NCBI RefSeq assembly: GCF_950295315.1
Contig: NC_080177.1
Span: forward strand, 79,094,089-79,158,088
Reading direction: 5' to 3'
From: Erinaceus europaeus
Taxonomy: Eukaryota; Chordata; Mammalia; Eulipotyphla; Erinaceidae
DNA length: 64,000 nt
Shown: positions 34,124 through 44,735 of the stretch, piece after piece
Numbering within the stretch: position 1 is the first letter of the stretch
Layout: each line of letters opens with the position of its first letter
The notes under the pieces: model-generated
Databases searched by the model: none
What the model was told of the DNA's origin: nothing
Seen by the model: the letters and a program-made list of their open reading frames with translations, nothing else
Program-made: the position numbers and the translations under genes

Positions 34124-35037
34124 ATTGTTTTACTTCTGATTTTTGAGTCCTCTGGTAATCACAGGAGGCAAAAGCCTGCTCCCTTTTGTGACTGAATTAA
34201 CACAAAATGATGCAATGTTAGATCAGATGCATGATTTGTAAAGTTCTATGAGAAAGGATGTGATTCATTCTGCAGCTGGTCTGTGAGCCATAAGCAGAAA
34301 TACTGACAATAATACAACCTTTATACATTTTCAGGTCAGAAGTAAAGTTGTACTGCTTGTATTTATAAAAGAAAGTCGGTTAGCTCTCTGGTTTCAGTTT
34401 GGTGCTGCTGGTTCTTCTTTCTTTACAGATAACCATATGCTCCCTAAAATAATACCAGTTTCCACCTTACAATCTATCACTCTGCACATTTTTATCATCT
34501 CCCTGACTACATTTTAGTAACAGTGTGTTTTTATTTTAGATCTCTTTAAAACACTGTGTTTGATGTACACAAATGTCCCTTGTTATCTTCTGATAAACAA
34601 GTGAAGAAAAAAAAAATTCTAAGCTTCCACTGACATATAATTGGCTCCTGTCTCCAAGTTAATGGAACAAAGCTCTATTCCAGTCTGAAGTAAAACATCA
34701 GAACTTTCCTGCTTTGTACACTGGCCTCTCGAGATGAAACTTCACACCCACTCGGGTTTGTTCTTTGCAACCCTGCAGTCTTCTAATCACCATGATTTCA
34801 ACTTGTTGCCTTCAGATTTCGGGAAAACCTCAATCTCTGTAGGTGAAAAGTCAATGACTGATTCACAAAACCATCCAGCTGGCTGTTAACCTAGACATTT
34901 GTGTCTCTTCCTTTGTTTGTAGCACACAAAGCTTCCTGCTGCTGGGACAGGTGCAGCATTAAGTTCTGGTTTAAGATTTTTACAAACTTGCCACTTAGGC
35001 TAAGTGAAATGAAACAGGGACAGAAGAAGACTTAAAA

Positions 35038-35396
35038 AAGGGGGTGGGGGGCGGTAGTGCAGCGGGTTAAGCACAGGTGGTGCAAGGTGCAGGGACGGGC
35101 ATAGGGACCCTGTTCGAGCCCCCGGCTCCCCACCTGCAGGGGAGTTGCTTCACAGGTGGTGAGGCAGGTCTGCAGGTGTCTGTCTTTCTCTCCCCTTCTC
35201 TCTCTTCCCCTCCTCTGTCCATTTCTCTTTGTCCTATCCAACAACAGTGACAACAATAATATTAACAACAGCAACGATAGACAACAAGAGCAACAAAAAG
35301 GGAAACATGGCCTCCAGGAGCAGAGGATTCGTGGTGCAGGCACTGAGCTCCAGCAATAACCCTGGAGGCAAAAAAAAAAAAAAAAAAAAAAAAAAG
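35038..35396 (+). mobile_element. SINE-A, long-tail form, adjacent to exon B
   Basis: 'gggggcggtagtgcagcggg' to 'aataaccctggaggcaaaaa', ending in about 27 A residues at 35370-35396. That run lies 24 nt past the exon B donor in transcript direction. Confidence 0.92.
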
Positions 35397-35420
35397 CACA
35401 GGGAACATAACATCTCTTAC

Positions 35421-35524
35421 CTGTTGCTTGTTGTTAGGTGTGTAGGGCAGCATCGTAGAGACATGGAACATAATTTCATAGTCTTTATAGGTCGTGTACA
35501 GAGAATGTGTCCCAGTGGAGTCCG
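35421..35524 (-). CDS. SIPA1L1: SIPA1L1 internal exon B (Rap-GAP domain)
   Basis: This 104-nt exon follows a pyrimidine-rich acceptor ending 'cctacag'. Two bases complete the Thr codon split with exon A. The next 34 codons read DSTGTHSLY, then [18 protein letters not shown] and TPNNKQQ, and the exon stops in phase 0 before GTAAGAG. It lies inside the Rap-GAP fold; '[13 protein letters not shown]' is a segment shared by Rap1GAP, SPA-1 and SIPA1L proteins. The exon is intact. An oppositely oriented SINE-A poly(A) run ends only about 24 nt past the donor, which is unusually close. Confidence 0.93.
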
Positions 35525-35752
35525 CTGTAGGAAACAGAAAAAGCATATACAGAAGGCGATGAAATGACCAAGGACGGGGAAAAATGCTCTGATTCATACA
35601 CAATGCAGTGATGGGTTGTGACTAGACATGGGATCATTTGGCAAAATAGACAACTATTGAATCATTATGCCCTGATAACTACTTATATCATATCACATAC
35701 CAATTACATCTCGACAATCATAAACAGATTGCTCACTTGATAGAAGTATCTC

Positions 35753-35940
35753 TATCGATTTATTTGTTTATTGATTGATTGATTACTGGATAGGGACAGA
35801 GGGAGAGACAGAGAGACACCAGCAGTCCTGATTTACCACTTACGAAGCTTTCCCCCTGCAGGTGGGTACCATGGGCTTGAACCTGGGTCCTTGAGCATTA
35901 TAATGTGTGCACTTAATGAAGTGTTCTACTGCCTGGCCCC
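35753..35940 (-). mobile_element. SINE-B with 14-bp TSD
   Basis: GATAGAAGTATCTC occurs at 35739-35752 and 35941-35954. Confidence 0.93.
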
Positions 35941-36144
35941 GATAGAAGTATCTCAACAAATCAAGAATAATAATAACTGGCTTCAGATGAGAAGACCCTA
36001 GAAAGCTCAAGCACAGGCTTGTGGTCCATATTCTGCACGCTCACTGTTCAGTGATGCCTCTGCAGTGCCTTTTCAGATTAGAAACGTATAAAATAAAAGC
36101 ATGAGATTGCAACAGAAATTCATTACAATATAAAATACTGCATA

Positions 36145-36410
36145 AGGGGAACAGGTGGTAGGCTCACTGGGTTAAGCGCACATAGTACGAAGCTCAAGGA
36201 TCCGGGTTCCAGCCCCCGGCCCCTACCTGTGTGTGTGTGTGTGGGGGGGGGGGGTGCTTCACAAGTGGTGAAGCAGGGATGCAGGTGTCTCTCTCTCTCT
36301 CTCACTCTCCTCTCTCAAAATAAATAAATGAACAAAATGGCCGCAGGAGCAGTGGATTTGTAGTATAGTGCAGGCACCCAGCCTCAGCGATAATCCTGGA
36401 GGCAAAAAAA
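36145..36410 (+). mobile_element. SINE-A/B copy with long tail and GT-rich insert
   Basis: 'aacaggtggtaggctcactg', a (TG)n-G run in the middle, and tail 'ataatcctggaggcaaaaaa'. Confidence 0.82.
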
Positions 36411-36839
36411 AAGAAAAGGATCATTCTTAAAATACAGCCTAAAAATTCTGTGACTAGTTTTGGCAACTAGGTCTAACTACTGTGACTGAGGACCATAAAA
36501 CAGTAGACTAAGATACTCCAATAATAAATAAAATAACATAGGAAGATATATTTGCTTTTTCACTGCCAATAGTAGAGATTTTATTCCTGCGACTTGCTAC
36601 CTGTATTTACAACTAAAGGAAAAGAAAAAAAATTCAATTAGAGGTCAGTGAAAACAGGCATGAAATCATTTCCCATTCCTGTTCACTGGAATTCTGCCCA
36701 CAGACATCAAGTGAAGAGCCCTTTCTCAACTGTGTCTTACTGCATGCAAGAGAAATGCTCTTAATAAGCCGCTCTTAATAAATACTACAGCAGTGTCCAC
36801 TGAGACTGAGATTTTATAAAGATTTTTCCCTATGGAGGA

Positions 36840-37036
36840 TAGGGGCCAGGCGGTGGCGCACCTGGTTAAGCACTCACACTCCAGTGTGCAAGGACCCGGG
36901 TTCAAGCCCTGGTCCCCATCTGCAAGGAGAAAGCTTCACAAGTAGTGAAGCAGGGCTGCAGGGGTCTCTCTGTCTCTGTCCATCTCTAGACTCCCTCAGT
37001 TTCTTTCTGTCTCTATCCAATAATAAATAAGTAAAT
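36840..37036 (+). mobile_element. SINE-B
   Basis: 'ggggccaggcggtggcgcac' to 'ctatccaataataaataagt'. Confidence 0.9.
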
Positions 37037-37039
37037 TTT

Positions 37040-37323
37040 TAATATATTTATTTATGTATTTTCCCTTTTGTTGTCCTTGTTGCTTAACATTGTTGTGGTT
37101 ATTGATGTCCTTGTTGTTGGACAGGATGGAGAGAAATGGAGAGAGGAGGGGAAGACAGTGATGGGGGTGGGAGAAAGACAGACACCTGCAGACCTGCTTC
37201 ACCGCCTGTGAAGCGACTCCCCTGCAGGTGGGGAGCCGGGGGCTCGAACAGGGATCCTTACGCTGGTCCCTGCGCTTTGCGCCACGTGCACTTAACCCGC
37301 TGTGCACTTAACGCCCGACTCCC
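37040..37323 (-). mobile_element. SINE-A inserted at the tail of a SINE-B
   Basis: 'cccttttgttgtccttgttg' to 'cttaacgcccgactccc'. It abuts the preceding copy head-to-tail in opposite orientation. Confidence 0.88.
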
Positions 37324-38087
37324 GTCAATTTTAAAAAACAAGAAAGCTGAAAGAAAGATAATGACAATTTCTAGTCCCTTAGTCATCAATAAATCAAGAT
37401 GTCTATTGATACCAAGAAACCAGAGACAAGAACCTGTAACTGTTCTGTAAGACCTGACCGTATAGGCTGTAAGACGAGCAAAGGTGCATTCATTCTGGGT
37501 CTAGAGTTTCCATCAACCATACTGCGGAGAACCAAAACACAATCTTGCTTGTTGGGGAGGACACTGCAAGACAGAGAAAGGCAGCATTCCTTGGGGAGGT
37601 TTCCATGGGCGCGGGGAAACACAATTTCAGGGGGTAGGTGTGGTGTGGGGTTATACCCATTACCATAGAACCTTGTCAATCACTGCCGTTTATTTTTTAA
37701 TAATAGTTCTCAAAATTTAATCACTTAGGGGTGGAGGATGGGGACAAGAGTGAAGGCAAATTCCTAACTCCGGCCTCCAGAAATAGTTTAGTGGGTATGG
37801 GGCTGGGAAGGAGAAAAAAAAAATTAATGTCCAGGTAAAAATAAATAAATAAAATAAGCATGTCCAGGTGAGCCTAATGAAGTCGCTTCATTTCCCTAAG
37901 AGAAAACTCAGAAAACACCACAATGTGACTTACAAACAGACTTAAAATTAACTTCTGAGGCCTGAATTTCATTCTCGAGCTTCTTGGAGAAACCTCACTT
38001 TGAAGCCAACATGGAAATGTAAAGGGCTGAGAACAAGTTAAGGGAGAACAAAGCAAATAATCCTTAGGGGAAAACGAACAAACAAAC

Positions 38088-38219
38088 AGGGAGTCGGGCG
38101 GTAGCGCAGTGGGTTAATACGGGTGATGCAAAGCGCAAGGACCGGCGTAAGGATCCCGGTTCGAGCCCCCGGCTCCCCACCTGCAGGGGAGTCGCTTCAC
38201 AGGCGGTGAAGCAGGTCTG
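38088..38219 (+). mobile_element. SINE-A 5' part, interrupted by a solo LTR
   Basis: 'gggagtcgggcggtagcgca' to 'gtgaagcaggtctg'. The copy looks young; it resumes at 38624. Confidence 0.92.
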
Positions 38220-38623
38220 TGTTGTTTTCGCCGGGCTGGCTTCACGGGCGGGTAACAGACGACCTGGGACTCATGCCTGGGTTGTACGCAGTATCTCTTT
38301 ATTCATGCAGGACGCAGCGCAATCTATATCAAGCTAAGCTAAACTCTAAAAACTACAAACAATCTTGTCCTTATAAATATACTAGCCCAGTAGGGTGGGA
38401 ACAGGATGCGATGCAGAGAGGGTGGAGAGAAAAGTGACTGGTGAAAATCAGGGTATGACAAGGAGACAGGGCGGAGCAAAAACATATCATGAACCAGTGG
38501 GGATTGAACCAATGTCCTGCAGTGGTTATGTAAATAGAATACAGTAGTTATGTAAATAGAATAGTGTTAAGCAGGGGGGATTAAACTAATGAAACAGAAG
38601 GGGTTTTTAGAAGCATACCAACA
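38220..38623 (-). mobile_element. Solo LTR of an endogenous retrovirus (class II-like)
   Basis: This 404-bp element has perfect ends TGTTG/CAACA and splits a SINE-A between two copies of GGTCTG (38214-38219 and 38624-38629). On the minus strand it carries a TATA-like stretch at 38369-38381 and AATAAA at 38298-38303, spaced like a U3-R-U5 LTR, so it points the same way as SIPA1L1. A 17-bp direct repeat, 'agttatgtaaatagaat'-like, lies at 38521-38563. No internal retroviral genes remain. The ends and the 6-bp duplication resemble class II elements; the family itself is not recognised. Confidence 0.88.
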
Positions 38624-38772
38624 GGTCTGCAGGTGTCTGTCTGTCTCTCCCCTTGTCTTCCCCTCCTCTCTCCATTTCTCTCTGTCCTATCCAACAATGA
38701 CGACATCAACAACAACAACAACTACAACAATAAAACAACAAGGGCAACAAAAGGGACTAAATATGAAAACAA
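38624..38772 (+). mobile_element. SINE-A 3' part after the solo LTR
   Basis: Resumes 'ggtctgcaggtgtctgtctg' and ends near 'caacaaaagggactaaatat'. Confidence 0.92.
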
Positions 38773-39396
38773 ACAAACTGGAAGAGTATGTGCACACATT
38801 TACCTAAGAAAAATATCTTCTACATATTAATGATTACCATCCCAAAAGATATAAATGGATACAGTCAAGTCATCAACTTGATTTAAGAGAGATCTTGAGT
38901 ATGAAGAATGGATCGACTGCTAAGGAACTTCTGCTCAAAATACCTTCAGTACATTTTAACATTTTAAAGTGAATGTGTCAGCTTTGACGTGTTGTTAGAT
39001 GTTCTTCAGGCTGATGTGAAGTAAAATTAATGAACTAGGAAAGGAGAGACTGTTATACAGGATTAATTCATGCCATTTGCTTTATCTGTCTTTCTGGTTC
39101 TAAAAGGATTACAGCCAGACAGGACAAATGAAGTGGAAAACCAACCTGGAAGGTGACTTGTTTTTTTGGATTCTAACTTTGTCTTCTTCCCGGCCTGTCT
39201 TATGTCAGGCAATGCAAGCTATCTGACCAACGTTTTTCTGAGATACTTTGAAAACCCTTAGAGTTCTACTGATAATTTTAGATAATTTTAACACTTTGGA
39301 ATCAATTTCAAAAATGATGAGCGAAATTAAGGTCAAAATGATAAAGAAAAAAGTTTCCCTTCTGAGGAAACTGACAAAAGGCTGACAAAAACCATC

Positions 39397-39530
39397 AGAT
39401 AAGAGGGGTACAACTCCACACAATTCCCACCACCAGAACTCCGAATCCCATTCCCTCCCCTGATAGCTTTCCTTATCTTTATCCCTCTAGGAGTATGGAC
39501 CCAAAGTCACTGTGGGATGCAGAAGGTTTT
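39397..39530 (-). mobile_element. L1 3' UTR fragment
   Basis: The complement of the 'tggtggtgggaattgtgtgg' type end, followed by 'gtatggacccaaagtcactg'. Confidence 0.68.
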
Positions 39531-39865
39531 TGACTCTCCAAATCTTGAAAGTACTATATATACTTAAACTGCTAAACTTTTACCCAAAAAGGAGAAAATA
39601 TGAATATATGCTATATTGAAAAAAAAAAAAACCCATCACTGCTGTGGTTATGATCTTTTTGCAACCTTGAAACCAATAGAGGTTTAATAAAATAATTAGG
39701 AAAACAAAAGTTGTACTTTCTATAATTCTTTTAAAGTGTTACTGACACATATGAGTATATAAAATCAGGCCAAGAACATAGCTTGATGAATAGATTTAAT
39801 TGCAGTACTACAGGAAGAGGGGTGAGGATACACACTAAACATGACTGTAGAGAAATATAATTGTA

Positions 39866-39975
39866 TGGGGCCACATGGTGTCGCACCAGGTTAAGGCAAG
39901 GACCAGTACAAGGCTCACAGTTCAAGGCCCCAGCTTCCCACCTGCAGGGGGACTGCTTCACATGGGGTGAAGCAG

Positions 39976-40025
<50 letters not shown>

Positions 40026-40082
40026 CCTCTCTACTTCCCCTTCTCAATTCCTCTCTGTCCTACCCAATTAAAAAAGAAAAAA
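39866..40082 (+). mobile_element. SINE-B with (CT)n expansion
   Basis: 'ggggccacatggtgtcgcac' to 'ctgtcctacccaattaaaaa'. About 22 CT units lie at 39979-40023. Confidence 0.86.
39979..40023. repeat. (CT)n microsatellite
   Basis: Perfect CT dinucleotides inside a SINE body. Confidence 0.95.
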
Positions 40083-40109
40083 GAGTGACCCATAGGACCT
40101 TGCCCTCAA

Positions 40110-41045
40110 CATGGATAAACAAAGGTAGAGAATGTTCCATCCTCCGAAGGGAGGCTGGATAACATATACTGTCTACCATCTGAGGAAGATGGGTCCTGAA
40201 ATTGGGGCAGCTTGGAATGTTCCTACTCATGACCACAGAATGTGAGCTCAGATCTACAGGGATGCAGAGGTCACACAGGCTCCTAAGCTGAATATGGGCC
40301 CCAGATCAGATCAAATCGATGGGCTTTACAGTCAACAATATTTATACACCTTTCCCATATTTGGGAGCTACTCTCTTCCCTGATCCAGCTTTCTGGTCCT
40401 TTTTCCAGCCATGACATCATCTCTCCAGACCATAACTTGGATCCACCTACATATCAGATGTCAGGCTCAGGAAAAAAAGAAAAGAAAAAGAAAAACTAGT
40501 AAAGTCATGGGCCCTTTGGAATATAACTAAAATAGGCCTACTAGCTATCTACAAAATGAAGAGACACCCCCCCCCCAACTCTTCATCTGCATTATTCTAG
40601 CCTTTAGGAATGGTTCATGATTAATCAACAATTTGTTTGGCTTTATATGTTATGTTAACTCTTTTTTCAGCCACCAGGTTCCAGATGCTAACATGATGCC
40701 AACTGGACCTCTCTGGGCAGAAGATCCCACCAATGTGTCCTGGAGCCCCACTTCCCCATAGCCCTGCCTCACTAGGAAAAGAGAGAGGCAGGCTGGGAAT
40801 ATGAATCAATCTGTCAAAGCCCATGTTCCGCAGGGAAGCAATTACAGAAGCCAGACCTTCCACCTTCTGCATCCCACAATGACCTTGGGTCCATGCTCCC
40901 AGAGGGATACAGAATAGGAAAGCTATCAGGCGAGGGGATGGGATTTGGAGTTCTGGTGGTGGGAACTGTGTGCAGTTGTATCCCTCTTATCCTATGGTTT
41001 TTGTCAGTGTTTCCTTTTTATAAATAAAAATTAAAAAAAAGAAAA
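40110..41045 (+). mobile_element. L1 3' UTR, longest copy
   Basis: About 935 bp. It shares 'tttgggagctactctcttcc' and 'gggccctttggaatataact', and downstream 'gcaattacagaagccagacc', with 60500-61450; ends 'ttataaataaaaattaaaaa'. Confidence 0.7.
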
Positions 41046-41805
41046 ATATGATTGTAGAAGCAGACTGGAAAGAAGATAGTGCTACTTCACATTTGTATGA
41101 AGTTTTCAAAGTAAATTAAGGCATCTATGGGGTGTCTTCATAATCGCATGGCTTTCCTCCATATCAGCCGGAGTGTCTTATTTCCATTAATAAGGTCAGC
41201 ATTTTATGCTAACGCAGAGAATGTAAAATCTCTAAGGTTCTACACTAGGTCACAAAGTCAAATGTCTAATAATTAAACTATGTGATAAGAAGACAGCAAG
41301 TAATGGACGAATGATAAGAATATTCTCAACTGCTATAAAAAGTGAGGGTTAAGTGATAATAACCTATATTGGCATTTCTATTTGAAGAAGGTATCTGCAA
41401 GGTAATAAGTTTTTCACAAATAGTTTCAGATACCGTCAATGTCATAACCAGCTTTAACTTCTCTCTTGACACCATTCTTTTACTTTGAAGTAGTCTAAGA
41501 CTTGGGATGATTTAAGTATGTGTGTGTGTGAATTCAAATCAGAAAAAAAGTAATTAGATTTTTTTATATTAACTCTTGCAGGTCATTAATGGCTATGTTT
41601 TGAGTTCAGAAAAGCCAGATGTATGAAAACAAGCCAAGGCAATTTAACTTTTGGAAAGGTCTAATGGAATCCTACCCTGTGCGATCTGTGAATGCATACA
41701 GAGTTCAAATTAACAGAAATGAAAAAAGCTTAACTCTTGTATCAATGGACTTACTGCTATCCACAGCAAATGCCAGACAAAAACGAACAAAGCTGTCGAT
41801 CTGAT

Positions 41806-42130
41806 TTTTTTTCCCTTTATCACTGCATGGGGAATTAATGGTTTACAATATAGTTGTTGACACATGAGACATCTGCACAACACACTCACACCCCATTAAG
41901 GTCCTTTTCCACCCCCATCATGCACTAGGCTCCTACTTTCTACGTTTTTTTTCTTTTGCTTTGGTGCAATATCCTACACCCAGTCCAATTTTCACTTTGT
42001 CTTTTCTCTTTCACCTTTATTTCTCAAGTTCTACCTCTGAGTGAGATCGACTGGCATCTGTCCTTCTCTTCTCTGCTAGTTTCAGTTACCAAGATTCTTT
42101 CAAGTGAATCTATTCTTGTTGATAGCTGAA
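41806..42130 (-). mobile_element. L1 3' end (second type)
   Basis: On the minus strand it reads 'gatctcactcagaggtag', 'gatattgcaccaaagcaaaa' and 'ttaattccccatgc', the 3' UTR layout of mammalian L1s. Confidence 0.68.
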
Positions 42131-42332
42131 GTGCTATGAGAGCCGCCTAGTTGATAAGGGTCCCACAGCCATCCTACCCTGTGCGACCTCACCTCAGATT
42201 GGGAGAAGAAAGATCTCGATACACAGTCGGGGTTATGTTATTTCCCTCATTCATTAATGAAGCACTTTAGCAAGTCAGAAATTCTGCCTACTTCCGGTAT
42301 CCACCATATTTACTGCCTTGTTATACAATATG

Positions 42333-42584
42333 CGTTTTTTTGCCTCCAGGGTTACTGCTGAGGCTCGGTGCCGGCACTATGAATCCACAGCTCCTGGCGG
42401 CCATTTTTCCCCCATTTTATTGGATAAGACAGAGAGAAATTGAGAGGGCAGATACCTGCAGACCTGCTTCACTGCTTGTGAAGTGTCCCTTCTGCAGGTG
42501 GGGGGCTTGAACCCAGATCCTTGTGCAGGTCCTTGCGCTTCATATTATATACGCTTAACTGGGTGTACCACCACCTAGCCCCCT
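42333..42584 (-). mobile_element. SINE-A, long-tail form, shortened
   Basis: 'tttgcctccagggttactgc' to 'accaccacctagcccc', with the CT-rich body partly deleted. Confidence 0.85.
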
Positions 42585-42596
42585 GTAAGAAATCTT

Positions 42597-42648
42597 TTAA
42601 TTTTTTATGAATTAATGAATTTTTACCAGAGCACTGCATCTTTAACTG
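42597..42648 (-). mobile_element. SINE-C fragment
   Basis: Only the 'tttttaccagagcactgcat' end is visible. Confidence 0.4.
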
Positions 42649-43291
42649 CGGTAAGGAGATGAGTTTCAGTGAGCATCCAGTAAGGTTAGGAGCACAATCT
42701 TGTACTGCAACGGGCAGATTCATCCTGTGTGAGTTCGGGGAGTGGGTGTATGTGCACATTCATGCACCAAGGAGCTAAGGCTCCTCAAAATCACTATTGT
42801 ACCGGGAGCAGGGGGCAGCAAGTGTAAGACTGACACTTAGGAATCAGCTACTATCAATATTCTTTTTTATCCACTGCTCATTTTACAATGACCTTGACTT
42901 CCATGCGGAAAGAAAGGGAATCTGAATTTGAATGCTGATGGTGTTACTCGACAAACCGACCTCACTGCTCTGCCCGTCAGTCAGTAAGTATCTGCACTGC
43001 ACTGTGAAGATTATAAACATTAACATACAGAAATTCTGTTTACGTCAAGTCAGGGGCTAGAAAAGTATGTGTAAATGAGGAAGCTCAGGATCCAACACGT
43101 CTTCCATCTCTCACCAGGAAGTAAGGCTCTCTTCCCTTTGAGAAAAGTTAGAGATAAGGTCTTCAGAAAGTGCATCTGGGTCTAACCATGGATATATTTT
43201 CCAGTCATTTCTTCCAAATGCATTTTTTTATTAGTGTGACTGGTTGCTTTAGTTGGAGGTCAAAGAGACCGAGTGAAATAATGTGAGAGAC

Positions 43292-43492
43292 GGGCTGGTG
43301 CTGCATCTGGCCTAGTAGGCGTTCCTATGCACAAGGACCTGGGTTCAAGCCCCCGGGGCCCCATCGGCAGAGGGAAGCTTCACAAGTGGTGAAGCAATGC
43401 TGCAGGTGTCTCTCTTTCTCTTTACCTTCTCCTTCCCTCTCAATTTGTCTCTATCCAATAAACAAACAAACAAACAAACAAATAAATAAGAT
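43292..43492 (+). mobile_element. SINE-B
   Basis: 'gacgggctggtgctgcatct' to 'tctctatccaataaacaaac', with an (AAAC)n tail. Confidence 0.85.
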
Positions 43493-43507
43493 ACTTAAAG
43501 ATACTAT

Positions 43508-43572
43508 TCGGGGTGGGGGAGATTGTACAATGGTTGCGCAAAGACTCTCACGCTGAGCATTGCTCTCAAAAA
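43508..43572 (+). mobile_element. SINE-C fragment
   Basis: 'ggagattgtacaatggttgc' and 'actctcacgctgagcattgc'. Confidence 0.55.
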
Positions 43573-43627
43573 TACAATAAGATAAAAATATATGTATATA
43601 ATTCATCACTAAGAAATGATGAAATCA

Positions 43628-43782
43628 AGGGCCAGGTCGCGGCACACCTGGTAGAGTGCATGTTTGGGTTCCCGGTCCCCACTAGCAGGGAGAACCATTT
43701 GCAAGTGGTGAAGCAGTGCTGCAGGCATCTCTCTGTCTCTCCCTCTCCTCTCTATTTGTCTCTATCCAATAATAAATAAATG
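43628..43782 (+). mobile_element. SINE-B
   Basis: 'gggccaggtcgcggcacacc' to 'tctatccaataataaataaa'. Confidence 0.86.
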
Positions 43783-43822
43783 GAAGGAAGGAGGGAAGGA
43801 GGGGAGGAGGGAAGGAAGGAAA
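43783..43822. repeat. (GGAA)n / GGAGG purine repeat at SINE tail
   Basis: Irregular GGAAG and GGGAGG units follow the SINE end. Confidence 0.9.
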
Positions 43823-44267
43823 GTAGGGTAGCAACCCTATTGGGAATGAACCATATCACAAACTGTTGAGTCAGACAATTTCACAGTTCACGCTGGGGCG
43901 AGAGACACTTGTGTTCTAAACGGTCACAGTGCAAACACCTTCCACTAAGCAATCAAGTACTCAGTAGCAAAAAAGCCAATCCCAGCCAGCAAGAAGGCCA
44001 AATTAGTCAAGAAAAGATTCATACATGCACACCGTGTTGCAGATATCTGCCTAACAAAACAAAACTCAATACTCTTAAATGATAACATAACCCAGACACA
44101 ATAGCTACTACCCAGATAAAAATAACTGGGCACAGGATGCAGTAAAATGTAACCCCAAACCAGAATCATTTCTGTGACAAGAAAACCACAAATCACAGGG
44201 GTGACAAAGTTGCCTATGGAGACTTTGAAATAGCTACTATAAATACATTCAAGAGTTCTATTTTTAT

Positions 44268-44395
44268 TAATTTTTTAATAGTTGGTTACAAGATTATAAA
44301 ATTACTACATATGTATATATATATATACACATAATATATATATATCCACACCCACCACCAAAGTTCTGAATCCCCACCGTCTGGAAGCAAGAAAT
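44268..44395 (-). mobile_element. L1 3' end fragment
   Basis: 'ttggttacaagattataaaa' and 'ccaccaccaaagttctgaat' are the complement of the common 3' tail. Confidence 0.62.
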
Positions 44396-44547
44396 AAAAC
44401 GCAGAATAGAACAGAATATGTTACATTATGAGACAACAGTGTTCAATGTGGTAGCATGGAGTAGACAAAGACAGAATACGGTAGGATGTGGCAGAACAGA
44501 ATAAAAGGAGAGAAATCAGAACAAAAACAAGTGGTACAGTATCGAAC

Positions 44548-44735
44548 ATGATAGCAATGGCCAGGTGGGGACACCTGGAAGAATGCACCTGTCCCCACGC
44601 ACAAGGACTTGCGTTCAAGCCCCTGGTCTTTACCTGTAGAGGGGAAGCTGCAGGACAGTGGAGCAGGGCTGCAGATGACTCTCTGTCTCTCTCCCTCCCC
44701 CTTCTCTCCATCTCTCTCCGTACCCTCAAGTGTCG
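44548..44735 (+). mobile_element. SINE-B, diverged
   Basis: 'aatggccaggtggggacacc' to 'ccatctctctccgtaccctc'. Confidence 0.75.

Larger units (their letters stand above)
30128..35420 (-). other. SIPA1L1: SIPA1L1 intron B-C, 5.3 kb
   Basis: Donor GTAAGAG, acceptor 'ttttag'. Ten repeat copies are recognisable. The stretch 34124-35037 is the largest part with no element or candidate exon; 30130-30548 and 30865-31170 are also unremarkable. Confidence 0.87.

Noticed and set aside
39979..40023. CRISPR-like or other regularly spaced array
   Set aside because: This and other periodic tracts are simple microsatellites without spacers, in a mammalian intron.
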